Of a stretch of DNA of 64,000 nucleotides, positions 34,613-44,023 are shown in pieces. A program made the translations under genes and the position numbers. The stretch spans positions 310,001-374,000 of the forward strand of contig NZ_JANHDN010000001.1 of assembly GCF_024494565.1 (NCBI RefSeq). The letters are read 5' to 3'. The first letter of the stretch is position 1; every line of letters begins with the position of its first letter. This stretch comes from Halorubrum rutilum. Lineage in GTDB: Archaea; Halobacteriota; Halobacteria; Halobacteriales; Haloferacaceae. Below the pieces are notes generated by a model. That model was not told the DNA's origin. It made no database searches and was given only the letters and a program-made list of their open reading frames with translations.

Positions 34613-35307
34613 CAGTGGGTCACCGTCGCGGCCGAGCCGACGCGGAGCCCGCCGTCCGTGAACTCGATGTCGCGGATGTCGGTGTCGACGTCGGTCCCGC
34701 GCATCTTCAGCACCTGGATCCCGCGCTGCATCCCCTCGTCTTCGAGGTAGTTGTGCATGAAGACGACGCCGTGCGCGAGGTAGTGCTCCTCCGAGTAGGC
34801 GCTCGGGTCGGTCATCTCGGAGATGAGCAGCGTCGTCGCGTCCGTCCGCTTCAGCGAGGAGAGCAGCTGGACCATCGTGTCCTCGTCGTCGTCGAGGAGG
34901 AACCGCAACAGCATGGTGGAGTCGAAGACGACGCGGTCGATGTCGCGGGAGTTGATGAAGCCGGTGAGCCGGTTCGTCACCCCGGAGTGGTCCCGGCGCT
35001 CGCCCGGGAGGCCGAAGAACCGGCGGCCGTCCGAGGAGAACGAATCGAGGAAGGTGACCCGGTCCGTGTCGAGGGCCCGGTCGAACCCGAAGTCGTACCC
35101 GCCCATGTCGCGGCGGATCCCCTCCTTGGTCTCGTGCATGCTGATGTACAACACGTCTTCGCCGTTGCGGGCGCCCTGCGCGGCGAACTGCGAGCAAAAC
35201 GTCGTTTTGCCGCTGCCGGGAGGGCCGCTGACAACGTACAGGCGGTTCTCCGGGAAGCCGCCGCCGACGAGGTCGTCGAACCCGGGAACGCCGCTTGTGG
35301 CGCGCAT
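34612..35307 (-). CDS. KaiC-like RecA-superfamily ATPase
   Basis: A 231-residue single-domain KaiC/RadA-like ATPase. Walker A is GPPGSGKTTFC (residues ~28-38); Walker B is the VVFDSTMLL strand; FGFDRALDTDRVTFLDSF and LLISEMTD fit the KaiC core. Haloarchaea carry several such single-domain proteins, one class of which sits next to chemotaxis genes and may tune signalling. It starts just left of the cheW gene on the same strand, so a shared regulatory neighbourhood is likely. Partner proteins are encoded directly downstream. Confidence 0.82.
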   Translation of the reverse strand: MRATSGVPGFDDLVGGGFPENRLYVVSGPPGSGKTTFCSQFAAQGARNGEDVLYISMHETKEGIRRDMGGYDFGFDRALDTDRVTFLDSFSSDGRRFFGLPGERRDHSGVTNRLTGFINSRDIDRVVFDSTMLLRFLLDDDEDTMVQLLSSLKRTDATTLLISEMTDPSAYSEEHYLAHGVVFMHNYLEDEGMQRGIQVLKMRGTDVDTDIRDIEFTDGGLRVGSAATVTH

Positions 35308-35425
35308 ACGAAGGCACTCGCCGGTCGGCGCATAAGGGTTGGCTCCCGTTTCTCAGGGGTGAGAACGGTCGGCGGGGGATCCCCGTCGCGTCCGCGGGTC
35401 CGCGGATCCGCGCCGAGCCCCCGCG

Positions 35426-35896
35426 TCAGGCCTCGGCGTCCTCGGAGATCGCCTCGCCGACGTCGAAGTCCTCCACGTCGGGCGAGACCCAGACGACGAA
35501 GCGGTCGTCGGACTTGACGATCCCGCGGATCCCCTCGTCGTCGACGGTCGTCCCCCGGTCGACGTCCTCGGGCGCGACGTCGCGGACCTGGAACACCTCG
35601 TCGACCATCCAGCCGACGGTGCCGCCCTCGTCGATCTCGTCGTCGTCGAACACGACGATGCGCTCGCGGGGGCCCTCCTCCGCGATGTCGAAGAGCGTCT
35701 TCGGGTCGACGATCGTCGTCGTCCGGCCGCGCAGGTCCATGACGCCCTCGACGTGGGCCGGGGAGTTCGGGATGCGCGTGAGCTCGCCCGCGTCGACGAT
35801 CTCGTCGATGACGCCGATGTCCAGACAGTACGTCCCGTCGCCCAGTCCGAACTCCAACACCTTCGTGGGCTCGGCCTCCGTCTCGGTGGCTGCCAT
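35426..35896 (-). CDS. cheW: Chemotaxis coupling protein CheW
   Basis: A 156-residue adaptor joining receptors to the kinase CheA. The fold is clear: KVLEFGLGDGTYCLDIGVIDEIV, IPNSPAHVEGVMDLRGRTTTIVDPKTLF, WMVDEVFQVRDV and GIRGIVKSDDRFVVWV. It is transcribed away from cheB and shares a 150-base regulatory region with it. Its TATA-like gttattg (about 35920-35926, minus strand) gives a near-leaderless transcript from the ATG at 35896. Confidence 0.94.
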   Translation of the reverse strand: MAATETEAEPTKVLEFGLGDGTYCLDIGVIDEIVDAGELTRIPNSPAHVEGVMDLRGRTTTIVDPKTLFDIAEEGPRERIVVFDDDEIDEGGTVGWMVDEVFQVRDVAPEDVDRGTTVDDEGIRGIVKSDDRFVVWVSPDVEDFDVGEAISEDAEA

Positions 35897-35931
35897 GGGC
35901 GGACCTGCGGCGACGGGTCCAATAACCGTGT

Positions 35932-35949
35932 CCCCTGAATTATCAGGGG
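35932..35949. promoter_or_regulatory. Inverted repeat between the divergent cheW and cheB promoters
   Basis: CCCCTGA and TCAGGGG flank a 4-base centre, atta, between the cheW TATA region and the cheB TATA (about 35969-35976). A symmetric site between two divergent core promoters is the usual place for an operator controlling both. Confidence 0.6.
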
Positions 35950-35998
35950 TGATTCCTGGGTCCGTGGGTTTATGCCGATTCTGAGTCCGCCTTCGTGT

Positions 35999-37120
35999 AT
36001 GAGTGGGACGACGGATCGGCGGGGGGGTCGCGACGACCCGGTGCGGGTGGTCGTCGTCGACGACTCGCCGTTCATGCGGGGCCTGATCGCCGACCTCCTG
36101 ACGGACGCCGGCGTGGCGGTGGTGGGCGAGGCCGGCGACGGCGCGGAGGCGCTGTCGGTGGTCGCCGAGACGCGTCCGGACGCCGTGACGATGGACGTCG
36201 AGATGCCCGGGATGGACGGGTTGGAGGCCGTCGAGCGGCTGATGGCCGAGACGCCGACGCCCGTCCTCATGCTGTCCGCGCACACCGCCGAGGGCGCGGC
36301 GGTGACCTTCGAGGCGCTGGAGCGCGGCGCGGTCGACTTCTTCTCGAAGCCGGGCGGCGAGGTGTCCACCGGCGTCTCCCGGGAGTCCGATCGGCTCGTC
36401 GAGGCGGTCCGGTCGGTCGCGGGCGCCGACCTCGACGCGGCGACCCGCGACCGACGCGAGCGCGACGACGCGACCGACGCGAGCGGCTCGCGCGGCTCCG
36501 CCGGCGCGACCGGCTCGGCCGCTTCGAGCGACGGCGAGGCGGTCGACGTCGACGGGCCGCTGACGGTCGTGATCGGCGCGTCGACCGGCGGCCCGAACGC
36601 GGTCGAGCGCGTCATGTCGGCGCTGCCGATGGCGGACTGCCGGGTCGTGGTCGTTCAACACATGCCGGAGGCGTTCACCTCGCGGTTCGCCGACCGCCTC
36701 GACGCCGCCTCGGCGTACGACGTGCGCGAGGCGAGCGACGGCGCGCGGATCGGCGCCGGCGAGGCGGTCGTCGCCCGCGGCGGGAGCCACACCCGTATCG
36801 ACAGCTACCGCGCGGGGCGGCTCCGCGTCAAGCTCGACGAGGACGACTCCAAGTCGGTCACCCCGGCCGCCGACGTGACGATGCGCTCGGCGGCCGCGGT
36901 CGTCGACGACCCGCTCGTCGGCGTCGTGTTGACCGGGATGGGGTCGGACGCCGCGGAGGGGATCCGGGCGATGGCCGACGCCGGCGCGCGGACGATCGCG
37001 CAGAGCGAGGACACCTGCGTCATCTACGGGATGCCGAAGCGCGCGGTCGAGACCGGCGGGGTCGACGAGGTGTGCGACCTCGACGACGTCGCCGGCGCGA
37101 TCGTGGGAGGTGAGGCCTGA
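35999..37120 (+). CDS. cheB: Chemotaxis protein-glutamate methylesterase CheB
   Basis: It removes methyl groups from (and deamidates) chemoreceptors during adaptation. The 373-residue protein has a receiver domain with the phospho-acceptor Asp66 in VTMDVEMPGMDG, then an acidic linker, then the methylesterase domain with the catalytic set Ser195 (IGASTGGPNAV), His221 (VVQHMPEAF) and Asp317 (TGMGSDAAEG). The ATG at 35999 follows a TATA box at leaderless distance; the frame opening at 35972 does not. First of five co-directional chemotaxis genes with overlapping starts. Confidence 0.95.
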   Translation: MSGTTDRRGGRDDPVRVVVVDDSPFMRGLIADLLTDAGVAVVGEAGDGAEALSVVAETRPDAVTMDVEMPGMDGLEAVERLMAETPTPVLMLSAHTAEGAAVTFEALERGAVDFFSKPGGEVSTGVSRESDRLVEAVRSVAGADLDAATRDRRERDDATDASGSRGSAGATGSAASSDGEAVDVDGPLTVVIGASTGGPNAVERVMSALPMADCRVVVVQHMPEAFTSRFADRLDAASAYDVREASDGARIGAGEAVVARGGSHTRIDSYRAGRLRVKLDEDDSKSVTPAADVTMRSAAAVVDDPLVGVVLTGMGSDAAEGIRAMADAGARTIAQSEDTCVIYGMPKRAVETGGVDEVCDLDDVAGAIVGGEA

Positions 37121-39465
37121 TGGACTCCCACCGCGCCGCGTTCGTCGCCGAGGCGGAGGACGGCATCACGGACCTCAACAACGCCCTGCTCGCCCTGGAG
37201 GCCGACCCCGAGGACGCCGAGGCGATGGACGACGTGTTCCGCGTCGCACACACGCTGAAGGGGAACGCCGCGGCGATGGGATACGACGACGTCTCCGACT
37301 TCGGACACGCTCTGGAGGACTTACTCGACGCGGTCCGGCAGGGCGATCGGGAGGTGACGCCCGAGCTGATGGACCTGCTGTTCGAGGGCGTCGACACCGT
37401 CGAGGCGATGGTCGCCGAGATCGCCGACGACGGCGAGGTGGCGACCGATCCCGCCGACCTGGAGGGCCGACTCCGCGAGATGGAGGAGCACGGGACCGTC
37501 GGCGGCGACGCGGGCGACGCGGGAGACGCGGAGGGCGACGGCTCGGCGAGCGGCGGGTCGGTCGCGGACGCCGACGGCGGCGAGGACGGCGACGCGACCG
37601 ACCCGGACGACGCCGTCGACGGCGACGACACCGATATTTCCGTCCCCGAACTCCCCGCAGGGGTCGCGGCGCTCGACGGCCCCGTCGTGTACGCGGACGT
37701 GACGGTCGGCGAGACGGCGATGGCCGGGGTCGACGCCGCGCTCGTCCTGCAGGCGCTCGACGACCAGTTCGACGGTCACGTCACCGAGCCGGGCCCGGAC
37801 GCGCTGGAAGACGGCGAGTACGACGAGGGGTTCGACGCCTTCGTCGCCGACGCCGACCCCGACGTGGTCGCGGAGGGGCTCGGCGCGCTGACGCAGGTCG
37901 AGTCGATCGCGACGGCCCTCGTCGACGGTGACGGCGCGGCCGACCGCGACGGCGCGGTCGACGGCACGGCTGACGACGAGTGGGAGCCGGCCGATCCGGA
38001 GGCGACCTCCCCGGACGGCGAACCGGAAGCGACGTCTCCGGAGGACGAATCGGCCGAGGCGCCGGAATCGGACGACGGCGAGGTCACCGTCGATTCAGAC
38101 GACGGCGAAGTCGAAACCGATCCGGACGACGACGGCGAAGCCGAAACCGATCCGGACGACGGCGGGTCCGACTCCTCGTCCGGGAAGGCCGACCGCGACG
38201 AGATCAAGTCCATCCGGGTCGACGTCGACCAGGTCGACGAGCTGTACGGGCTCGTCGAGCAGCTGGTGACGAGCCGGATCAAGCTCCGGCGCGAGCTGGA
38301 GGCGGCCGACGCCGAGTCGGACACGTTAGACGAGCTCGACAAGCTCGCGTCCAGCCTGCAGGACACGGCGATGGACATGCGGCTCATCCCGTTCTCGCAG
38401 GTGTCCGACTCCTTCCCGCGGCTCGTCCGCGACATCTCGCGGGACCTCGACAAGCGGATCGACTTCGAGATCGAGGGCGACGACGTCGAGCTCGACCGGA
38501 CGATCCTGACGGAGATGCGCGACCCGCTCGTGCACGTCCTGCGGAACGCGGTCGACCACGGGATCGAGTCGCCCGAGGAGCGCGAGGCCGCCGGCAAGGA
38601 CCCGACCGGGCACGTCAGGCTCACCGCCGAGCGCGAGCGCGACCACGTGATCATCGAGGTCGCGGACGACGGCGGCGGGCTCGATCCCGACCGGCTCCGC
38701 GAGAAGGCGGTCGACGAGGGCGTCAGGAGCCGCGAGGCGGTCGAGGCGATGGAGGACGACGAGGCGTACGACCTCGTTTTCCACCCCGGCCTCTCCACCG
38801 CGGAGGAGGTGACCGACGTCTCCGGGCGCGGGGTCGGGATGGACGTGGTCCGGACGACCGCCCGCGACCTCGACGGGTCCGTCTCCGTCGAGAGCGAGCC
38901 CGGCGAGGGGACCACGGTCCGGTTCCGGCTCCCGGTCACCGTCGCCATCGTGAAGGTGATGTTCGTCGACGTGGGCGGGACGGAGTACGGCATCCCGATC
39001 AAGTCGATCGCCGAGGTCGCCCGCGCGGACGACGTGGAGGAGGTCCACGGCGACGAGATCGTCCGCCACGAGGACGACCTCTATCCCGTGATCCGACTGG
39101 AGGAGCGGCTCGGCGAGGTCGGCTCGACGGGGGCCGAGGCGTCCGCGGCCGAGGCGTCCGGGACCGGCCCCCCCGCAGCGGACGGCGGCGTCGCGCCCGA
39201 CGAGCCGGGCGACGACGGGTTCGTCCCGGCGGAGCCGACGGCGTCCGACGACGGCGGGGCCGGTGAACCGACCGACGACGGCATGCTCGTGCGGATCCGC
39301 GAGGAGACGCGACAGGTCGCGCTCCACTGCGACGCCGTGCTCGACCAGGAGGAGGTGGTGGTGAAACCGCTCGACGGCCCGCTGTCGGGGACGCCGGGAC
39401 TCAGCGGCACGGCGGTCCTCGGCGACGGCGACGTCGTGGCCGTCCTCGACGTGGTGAGCCTATGA
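37120..39465 (+). CDS. cheA: Chemotaxis histidine kinase CheA
   Basis: A 781-residue kinase that phosphorylates CheY and CheB. It contains an HPt domain with phosphorylated His44 (FRVAHTLKGNA), a long Asp/Glu/Ser-rich linker (about residues 130-390), the dimerisation and ATPase core (MRLIPFSQV, LVHVLRNAVDHGIE, DDGGGLD, GRGVGMDVVRTT, GEGTTVRFRLPV) and a C-terminal CheW-like regulatory domain interrupted by another acidic insert before RLEERLGEV. It starts one base into the cheB stop (TGATG), so it is translationally coupled. The linkers make it longer than bacterial CheA. Confidence 0.95.
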   Translation: MDSHRAAFVAEAEDGITDLNNALLALEADPEDAEAMDDVFRVAHTLKGNAAAMGYDDVSDFGHALEDLLDAVRQGDREVTPELMDLLFEGVDTVEAMVAEIADDGEVATDPADLEGRLREMEEHGTVGGDAGDAGDAEGDGSASGGSVADADGGEDGDATDPDDAVDGDDTDISVPELPAGVAALDGPVVYADVTVGETAMAGVDAALVLQALDDQFDGHVTEPGPDALEDGEYDEGFDAFVADADPDVVAEGLGALTQVESIATALVDGDGAADRDGAVDGTADDEWEPADPEATSPDGEPEATSPEDESAEAPESDDGEVTVDSDDGEVETDPDDDGEAETDPDDGGSDSSSGKADRDEIKSIRVDVDQVDELYGLVEQLVTSRIKLRRELEAADAESDTLDELDKLASSLQDTAMDMRLIPFSQVSDSFPRLVRDISRDLDKRIDFEIEGDDVELDRTILTEMRDPLVHVLRNAVDHGIESPEEREAAGKDPTGHVRLTAERERDHVIIEVADDGGGLDPDRLREKAVDEGVRSREAVEAMEDDEAYDLVFHPGLSTAEEVTDVSGRGVGMDVVRTTARDLDGSVSVESEPGEGTTVRFRLPVTVAIVKVMFVDVGGTEYGIPIKSIAEVARADDVEEVHGDEIVRHEDDLYPVIRLEERLGEVGSTGAEASAAEASGTGPPAADGGVAPDEPGDDGFVPAEPTASDDGGAGEPTDDGMLVRIREETRQVALHCDAVLDQEEVVVKPLDGPLSGTPGLSGTAVLGDGDVVAVLDVVSL

Positions 39466-40265
39466 GCGCCGAGACCCCCTTCGAGGGCGTCCTCAGACAG
39501 ATCGACGACACGGTGCCGTTCGAGCCCGGATACTACAACGAGTCGTACCTCGACCGCCGGATCACCGCGCGGATGCGCCGCCGCGACACCGAGTCGCACG
39601 CGGAGTACGAGCGGCTGCTCCGCGAGGACGAGGAGGAGCGGCAGGCGCTGATGGACGCGCTCACGATCAACGTGACGGAGTTCTTCCGCAACCCCGAGAT
39701 GTGGGACGCGCTCCGCGACGTGCTCCGCGATCGGACGAGCGAGCAGCGGCGGGTCCGCGTCTGGTCGGCCCCCTCGGCGGACGGCCGCGAGCCGTACTCG
39801 GTCGCGATGCTGGCCTGCGACGACCCCCGGATCGACGAGTCGCGGGTCGAGGTGCTCGGTTCCGACATCAGTCAGGAGGCGCTCGACAGCGCCCGCGAGG
39901 GCGTCTACCACACGACCCGGACGACGGACATCGCCGAGGAGCTGGAACCGCTCTCCGACCCCGATCGGTACGTCGAGCGCGACGGCGACACGTTCGAGGT
40001 GCGGCGGGCGGTCAAGCGCCTCGTCGACTTCGAGACCCACGACCTGATCCGCGACGGCGCGCGCGACCCGTTCGACGTCGTGCTGTGCCGCAACCTGCTG
40101 ATCTACATCGACGCCGACCACAAGGGGGCGCTGTTCGACACGCTGGAGGCGTCGATCGCCGACGACGGCGTGCTCGTGCTCGGCATGACCGAGAGCGTCC
40201 CGCCGGACCGGTCCGACAGGTACGAGCCGATCGACAAGCGCCGACGGGTGTTCGGGAGGGTCTGA
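39462..40265 (+). CDS. cheR: Chemotaxis protein methyltransferase CheR
   Basis: A 267-residue SAM-dependent methyltransferase that methylates receptor glutamates. It has the N-terminal helical domain (RRITARMRRRDTESHAEY in segments), NVTEFFRNPEMW, RVWSAPSADGREPYSVAM (here SADGREPYS replaces the usual SCGEEPYS), VLGSDISQEAL, DVVLCRNLLIYI and VLGMTESVP. The start overlaps cheA by four bases (ATGA) and its stop overlaps the HEAT-protein start. All five genes are therefore likely made as one polycistronic unit. Confidence 0.94.
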   Translation: MSAETPFEGVLRQIDDTVPFEPGYYNESYLDRRITARMRRRDTESHAEYERLLREDEEERQALMDALTINVTEFFRNPEMWDALRDVLRDRTSEQRRVRVWSAPSADGREPYSVAMLACDDPRIDESRVEVLGSDISQEALDSAREGVYHTTRTTDIAEELEPLSDPDRYVERDGDTFEVRRAVKRLVDFETHDLIRDGARDPFDVVLCRNLLIYIDADHKGALFDTLEASIADDGVLVLGMTESVPPDRSDRYEPIDKRRRVFGRV

Positions 40266-41476
40266 TGTCGCTGTATCAGCACGCTCGGGACGAGAACGTG
40301 GAACGGCTCAGAGACGCGCTGAGCAGCGACAGCGCCGCGGTCCGGCGCCGGGCGGCCGAGTTCCTCGGCGAGGTCGGCGACGTCGGCGATCAGGCGACCG
40401 TCGACGGACTCCTCCGCGCGGCCACGAGCGACGACGACGCGGAGGTCCGGGGCGCCGCGGTCGACGCGCTCGACGAGCTCGGACAGGCGGCGCTCGAACA
40501 GCTCCTCGAAGAGCTCACCGGTACCAGCGGCTCCGAGGCGGAGTGGGTCACCGCCCGCAAGTTCGCCCGCGCGCTCAAGGCGGACCGCCCGGAGCTCCGG
40601 ATGGCCGCCGCGAACGCGCTCGGCGGGCTCGACGACGCCACCGGGCTCCCACACCTCGTCGAGGCGCTCGACGACGAGGACTCCCGGGTTAGGCTGCGCG
40701 CCTGTCAGGCCTGCGGGACGTTCGCGGACCAGCGGTCGGTGCCGGCCCTCACGGAGCGGCTCGACGACGACGACCCACGGGTCAGGCGGGCCGCGGCCAA
40801 CGCCCTCGGGAACGTCGGAACGGACCAGGCGCTCTCGCCGCTGCTCGACCTCCTCGACGCCGGCGACGAGTCGCTCCGGCGGATCGCCGCGGGCGCGCTC
40901 GGGAAGGCGAACAACCCCGAACCGGTGGAGCCGCTGGCGCGCGCGCTCGGCGACGAGAGCGCCGTCGTCCGCAACGCCGCGGTGTACTCGGTCATCGAGC
41001 TGCTGTCGAACGTCCCGACCGAACAGAGCCACGCGGTCCGGGACCGCGTCGTCTCCAAGCTGAAGTCGGCCGACGACGACACGGTCGTCGAGCCGCTCGT
41101 CGAGATCCTCACGGAGGGTCAACAGAGCCGTCAGCGCCGGAACGCGGCGTGGATCCTCGGCCGCGTCGCGGAGCCGGAGTCGGCGCTCGCCGTCGAGGCG
41201 CTCGCGGACGCGCTCGCCGACGATGACGCACAGACCGCCCAGTTCGCGGCCACCAGCCTCAAGAGCCTCGGCGGCCCGGTCGTCGAGGACCGGCTGCTCG
41301 ACCGGATCGGCACCGAACACCCGGAGGACGCCAGGGCGAAGGCGGTGTTCGTCCTCGGGCAGATCGGCGGGCAGGAGACGCTGAACCGGCTCGAAGGCCT
41401 CACCGACGACGAGAGCTCCGCGGTCCGGCAGCGGGTGTTCTCGGCGGTCTCCAAGCTCCGGGCGGGGGGGCCGTAG
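40265..41476 (+). CDS. HEAT-repeat (PBS-lyase-like) chemotaxis-associated protein
   Basis: A 403-residue all-helical protein built of about a dozen ~31-residue HEAT repeats (AVRRRAAEFLGEVGD, EVRGAAVDALDELG, RVRLRACQACGTF and so on). In Halobacterium salinarum a HEAT-repeat protein from the chemotaxis cluster binds CheF and links the Che system to the archaellum; this gene sits in the same relative place, directly before cheF. Coupled to cheR by a TGATG overlap. There is no lyase active site. Confidence 0.9.
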   Translation: MSLYQHARDENVERLRDALSSDSAAVRRRAAEFLGEVGDVGDQATVDGLLRAATSDDDAEVRGAAVDALDELGQAALEQLLEELTGTSGSEAEWVTARKFARALKADRPELRMAAANALGGLDDATGLPHLVEALDDEDSRVRLRACQACGTFADQRSVPALTERLDDDDPRVRRAAANALGNVGTDQALSPLLDLLDAGDESLRRIAAGALGKANNPEPVEPLARALGDESAVVRNAAVYSVIELLSNVPTEQSHAVRDRVVSKLKSADDDTVVEPLVEILTEGQQSRQRRNAAWILGRVAEPESALAVEALADALADDDAQTAQFAATSLKSLGGPVVEDRLLDRIGTEHPEDARAKAVFVLGQIGGQETLNRLEGLTDDESSAVRQRVFSAVSKLRAGGP

Positions 41477-42349
41477 ATGTCCGACGGCGGCGGCGAGTAC
41501 AAGGTGGCGGACACCCAGGGACGCTTCGCGGTCGCGGTCCGGGAGGGGCGGAAGGTGAGCGACGTCTCGTGGACGCCGGGCCGGGTGCTCCTCTCGAACC
41601 GGCGGCTGATCTTGGCCGGCAACGACGGGAAGCGCACGATCCCCCTCTCCGAACTCCGGGGGCTGGGCGGGCGCCACGACGCTAACCAGTCGGTCGCGCG
41701 CGTCTCGAACTACGTGAGCTTCGACCTCGGCGACCAGGTGCTGTTGGTCGCCGCGTCCGACCACGAGGAGTTCGAGCGCGACGTGTACCGGGCGCTGCTC
41801 GACCAGCGGACGGTGACCGCCAAACACCCCGCGATCGAGGGCGGCGTCGTCCGGGAGACGGAGTGGGAACAGGCCCGCGTGAAGGTCGACGAGAACGGCC
41901 TCAACGCCGCCTTAGAGGGCGGCGCGTTCGTGGAGTTCGACCTCGACGACATCAGCGGGCTCGACGCCGCCAAACGCACGGTCAACGGCGAGAAGAAGCC
42001 CGTCATCGAGGTGTCCCACACCGACGACGAGGGCACCAGTATCGAGACGCACGTCGCGGGCGACCCCAACCGGATGCGGTTCGTCGAGGCGTGGCTCCGG
42101 AAGGGCGAGGAGCGCTCGTCGACGAACGTCGACCTCTCAAGCCGCGACCGGGAGGTGTTGATGGCGCTGTACTCCGGCGTCTCGCCGTTCGAGATCCCGT
42201 CGTTCCTCGGGATGGACGTCGACGCGGTCGAGGAGACGTTCGAGCGGCTCGTGGAGCTCGAAGTGGTCGAGGAGGTGCGCGTGCGCCGCGAGGTGGCGCT
42301 CAACTCCCGCGGCCGGAACATCGCCAGCGAGGCGATGAACGAGCAGTGA
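41477..42349 (+). CDS. cheF: Archaeal chemotaxis adaptor CheF
   Basis: A 290-residue DUF439 protein found only in archaeal chemotaxis systems. In H. salinarum CheF proteins connect CheY, CheC and CheD with the archaellum motor. Visible parts: an N-terminal PH-like beta domain (GRFAVAVREGRKVSDVSW, GRVLLSNRRLILAGND), a middle domain, and a C-terminal winged-helix-like segment (SSRDREVLMALYSGVSPFEIPSFLGM). The ATG follows the HEAT gene stop with no gap. Only one cheF is present, and no archaellum genes lie nearby. Confidence 0.93.
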   Translation: MSDGGGEYKVADTQGRFAVAVREGRKVSDVSWTPGRVLLSNRRLILAGNDGKRTIPLSELRGLGGRHDANQSVARVSNYVSFDLGDQVLLVAASDHEEFERDVYRALLDQRTVTAKHPAIEGGVVRETEWEQARVKVDENGLNAALEGGAFVEFDLDDISGLDAAKRTVNGEKKPVIEVSHTDDEGTSIETHVAGDPNRMRFVEAWLRKGEERSSTNVDLSSRDREVLMALYSGVSPFEIPSFLGMDVDAVEETFERLVELEVVEEVRVRREVALNSRGRNIASEAMNEQ

Positions 42350-42578
42350 GCGGACGGACCGCGGTCGAGGTGCGTCTCCGCGGAAGTGGCGAACAGCCGG
42401 CGCGGGCGCGGCGGCTCCCCCGCGGCGGTGCGCCGGACTCCCGCCTCGGTCGCCGCGGGCGATCGGTCAGTTCACGGGCGCGTTGGCCGCGGCATCGGTG
42501 ATAAGCGGGCGGTCCGTCGGAGCGACCGCCGGCGCCCCGTCGAACCACGCTTAAGTCGCCGCCCGGCCGAGTGGAGTC
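42350..42578. other. Promoter region of the pentose bisphosphate gene cluster
   Basis: GC-rich and without a credible ORF. A TATA-like gcttaagt at about 42549-42556 lies about 27 bases before the HAD-gene ATG (42579), making that start leaderless. Confidence 0.5.
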
Positions 42579-43292
42579 ATGAGCTACGAGGCGGTCTGTT
42601 TCGACCTCGACGACACCCTGTACCCGTACCCGCCCTGTAACGAGGCGGGCAAGCGGGCGGCGCTCGCGGCACTCCGCGACCGCGGCCACGAGATGGACCG
42701 CGAGGCGTTCGACGAGCTGTACGCGACCGCGCGGCGGGAGGCGAAGCGGGAGACCGCCGGCACCGCCGCCTCCCACGACCGGCACATCTACTTCAAGCGC
42801 GCGCTCCGGCGCTACGCCGGGGAGTGCGACGCCGGGACCGCGCTCGCGGTCGGCGACGCCTACTGGGACGGGTACGCCGAGGAGATGGCGCTCTGTGACG
42901 GCGTCGAGTCGGTCCTCGACGCGCTCGCGGCGGCCGGGACCGACGTCGCGGTCGTGACGAACCTCACGACCCGCGTGCAGCTCCGGAAGCTCGCGCGGCT
43001 CGGGATCGGCGACCGGATCGACCGGCTCGTCACCTCCGAGGAGGTCGGCCGCGAGAAGCCCAGCGCGCTCCCGTTCACGACCGCCCTCGCGGCGTTCGAC
43101 TGCCGACCGAGCGAGGCGCTGATGGTCGGCGACAACGTCGAGGCCGACGTCGCCGGCGCGAACGCGGTCGGGATGGACACCGCGCTGTTCGTCGCCGGCG
43201 GCGACGCGCCCGACGAAGGGGAGCTCCGCGGGCCGCGGCGTCCGGACCACCGCCTCGATGCCTTCGCCGACCTGACGGAGGTGGCGCCGTGA
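42579..43292 (+). CDS. HAD-family phosphatase (candidate ribulose-1,5-bisphosphate phosphatase)
   Basis: A 237-residue HAD hydrolase. Motif I is Asp9-x-Asp11 in CFDLDDTLY, motif II Thr in VVTNLTT, motif III Lys in GREKPSAL, motif IV in [13 protein letters not shown] mobile helical cap lies between residues ~18 and 90. Operon context makes it the likely RuBP phosphatase of the Rubisco-free pentose bisphosphate pathway described in halophilic archaea, giving ribulose-1-phosphate for the aldolase encoded next. The aldolase start overlaps its stop (ATGA). Substrate is inferred from neighbours, not from sequence. Confidence 0.85.
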   Translation: MSYEAVCFDLDDTLYPYPPCNEAGKRAALAALRDRGHEMDREAFDELYATARREAKRETAGTAASHDRHIYFKRALRRYAGECDAGTALAVGDAYWDGYAEEMALCDGVESVLDALAAAGTDVAVVTNLTTRVQLRKLARLGIGDRIDRLVTSEEVGREKPSALPFTTALAAFDCRPSEALMVGDNVEADVAGANAVGMDTALFVAGGDAPDEGELRGPRRPDHRLDAFADLTEVAP

Positions 43293-43963
43293 GCCGGGAC
43301 GCGCCGGCCTCTGACCCGGACCTGCTCCGCGACGCCCGCGAGGCGGTCGTCGAGCACGCCCCGGCGCTCGCCGCCCTGACGCCCGGTCGGACGGGGAACC
43401 TCAGCGTCCGCGACGGCGACGCGGTCGCGGTGACGCCGACCGGCGTGCGGTACGACGCCTTCGACGCCGACGACGTGCCGGTGGTCTCGCTGGGGGGCGA
43501 GCGACTGGCGGGCCGGATGGCGCCGTCGAGCGAGGTGCCGATGCACACGGGCATTTACGAGCACGACCGGCCGGGCGCGATCGTCCACACCCACTCGCCG
43601 TGGGCGACGACGATGGCGACGCTCGGCCGGAAGCTGCCGCCGGTCCACTACATGATCGTCTCGGTGGGGCGCGAGGTCCCGCTCGCCGACTACGCCCCGT
43701 ACGGCACCGAGGAGCTGGCCGCGAACGCCGTCGCCGCGATGGCCGAGGCCGACGCCGACGCGGCGATCCTCGCGAACCACGGGCTCGTGGTGACCGGGCC
43801 GGACGTCGAGACCGCGATCGAGAACACGCACCACGTCGAGGACCTCTGTCGGCTCTACCTCCGGGCGTCGGCGGTCGGCGAGCCGAACGTCCTCACCGAC
43901 GACCAGCTCGCGACCGTCGAGGAGCGGTTCGAGAGCTACGGGCAGCGGCCGGACGCGGAGTAG
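43289..43963 (+). CDS. Class II aldolase/adducin-family protein (candidate ribulose-1-phosphate aldolase)
   Basis: A 224-residue zinc aldolase of the fuculose-1-phosphate aldolase family. Catalytic Glu82 (PSSEVPMH) and zinc ligands His100, His102 (VHTHSPWAT) and His164 ([10 protein letters not shown]) are present, as is the GRTGNLSVR phosphate loop. In halophilic archaea such an enzyme splits ribulose-1-phosphate into dihydroxyacetone phosphate and glycolaldehyde; location directly after the HAD phosphatase supports that role. Translationally coupled to it through an ATGA overlap. Confidence 0.88.
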   Translation: MSRDAPASDPDLLRDAREAVVEHAPALAALTPGRTGNLSVRDGDAVAVTPTGVRYDAFDADDVPVVSLGGERLAGRMAPSSEVPMHTGIYEHDRPGAIVHTHSPWATTMATLGRKLPPVHYMIVSVGREVPLADYAPYGTEELAANAVAAMAEADADAAILANHGLVVTGPDVETAIENTHHVEDLCRLYLRASAVGEPNVLTDDQLATVEERFESYGQRPDAE

Positions 43964-43990
43964 GATCCGGATCCCGTGACGGTCGCCCGG

Positions 43991-44001
43991 TTTTATAAAT
44001 A
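43991..44001 (+). promoter_or_regulatory. Internal promoter before the R15P isomerase gene
   Basis: A strong TATA box, ttttataaata, is centred about 28 bases before the ATG at 44024. It gives the isomerase and kinase their own promoter, separate from the HAD-aldolase pair upstream. Confidence 0.65.
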
Positions 44002-44023
44002 GCCGGCCGGCTACCGGATCGGT

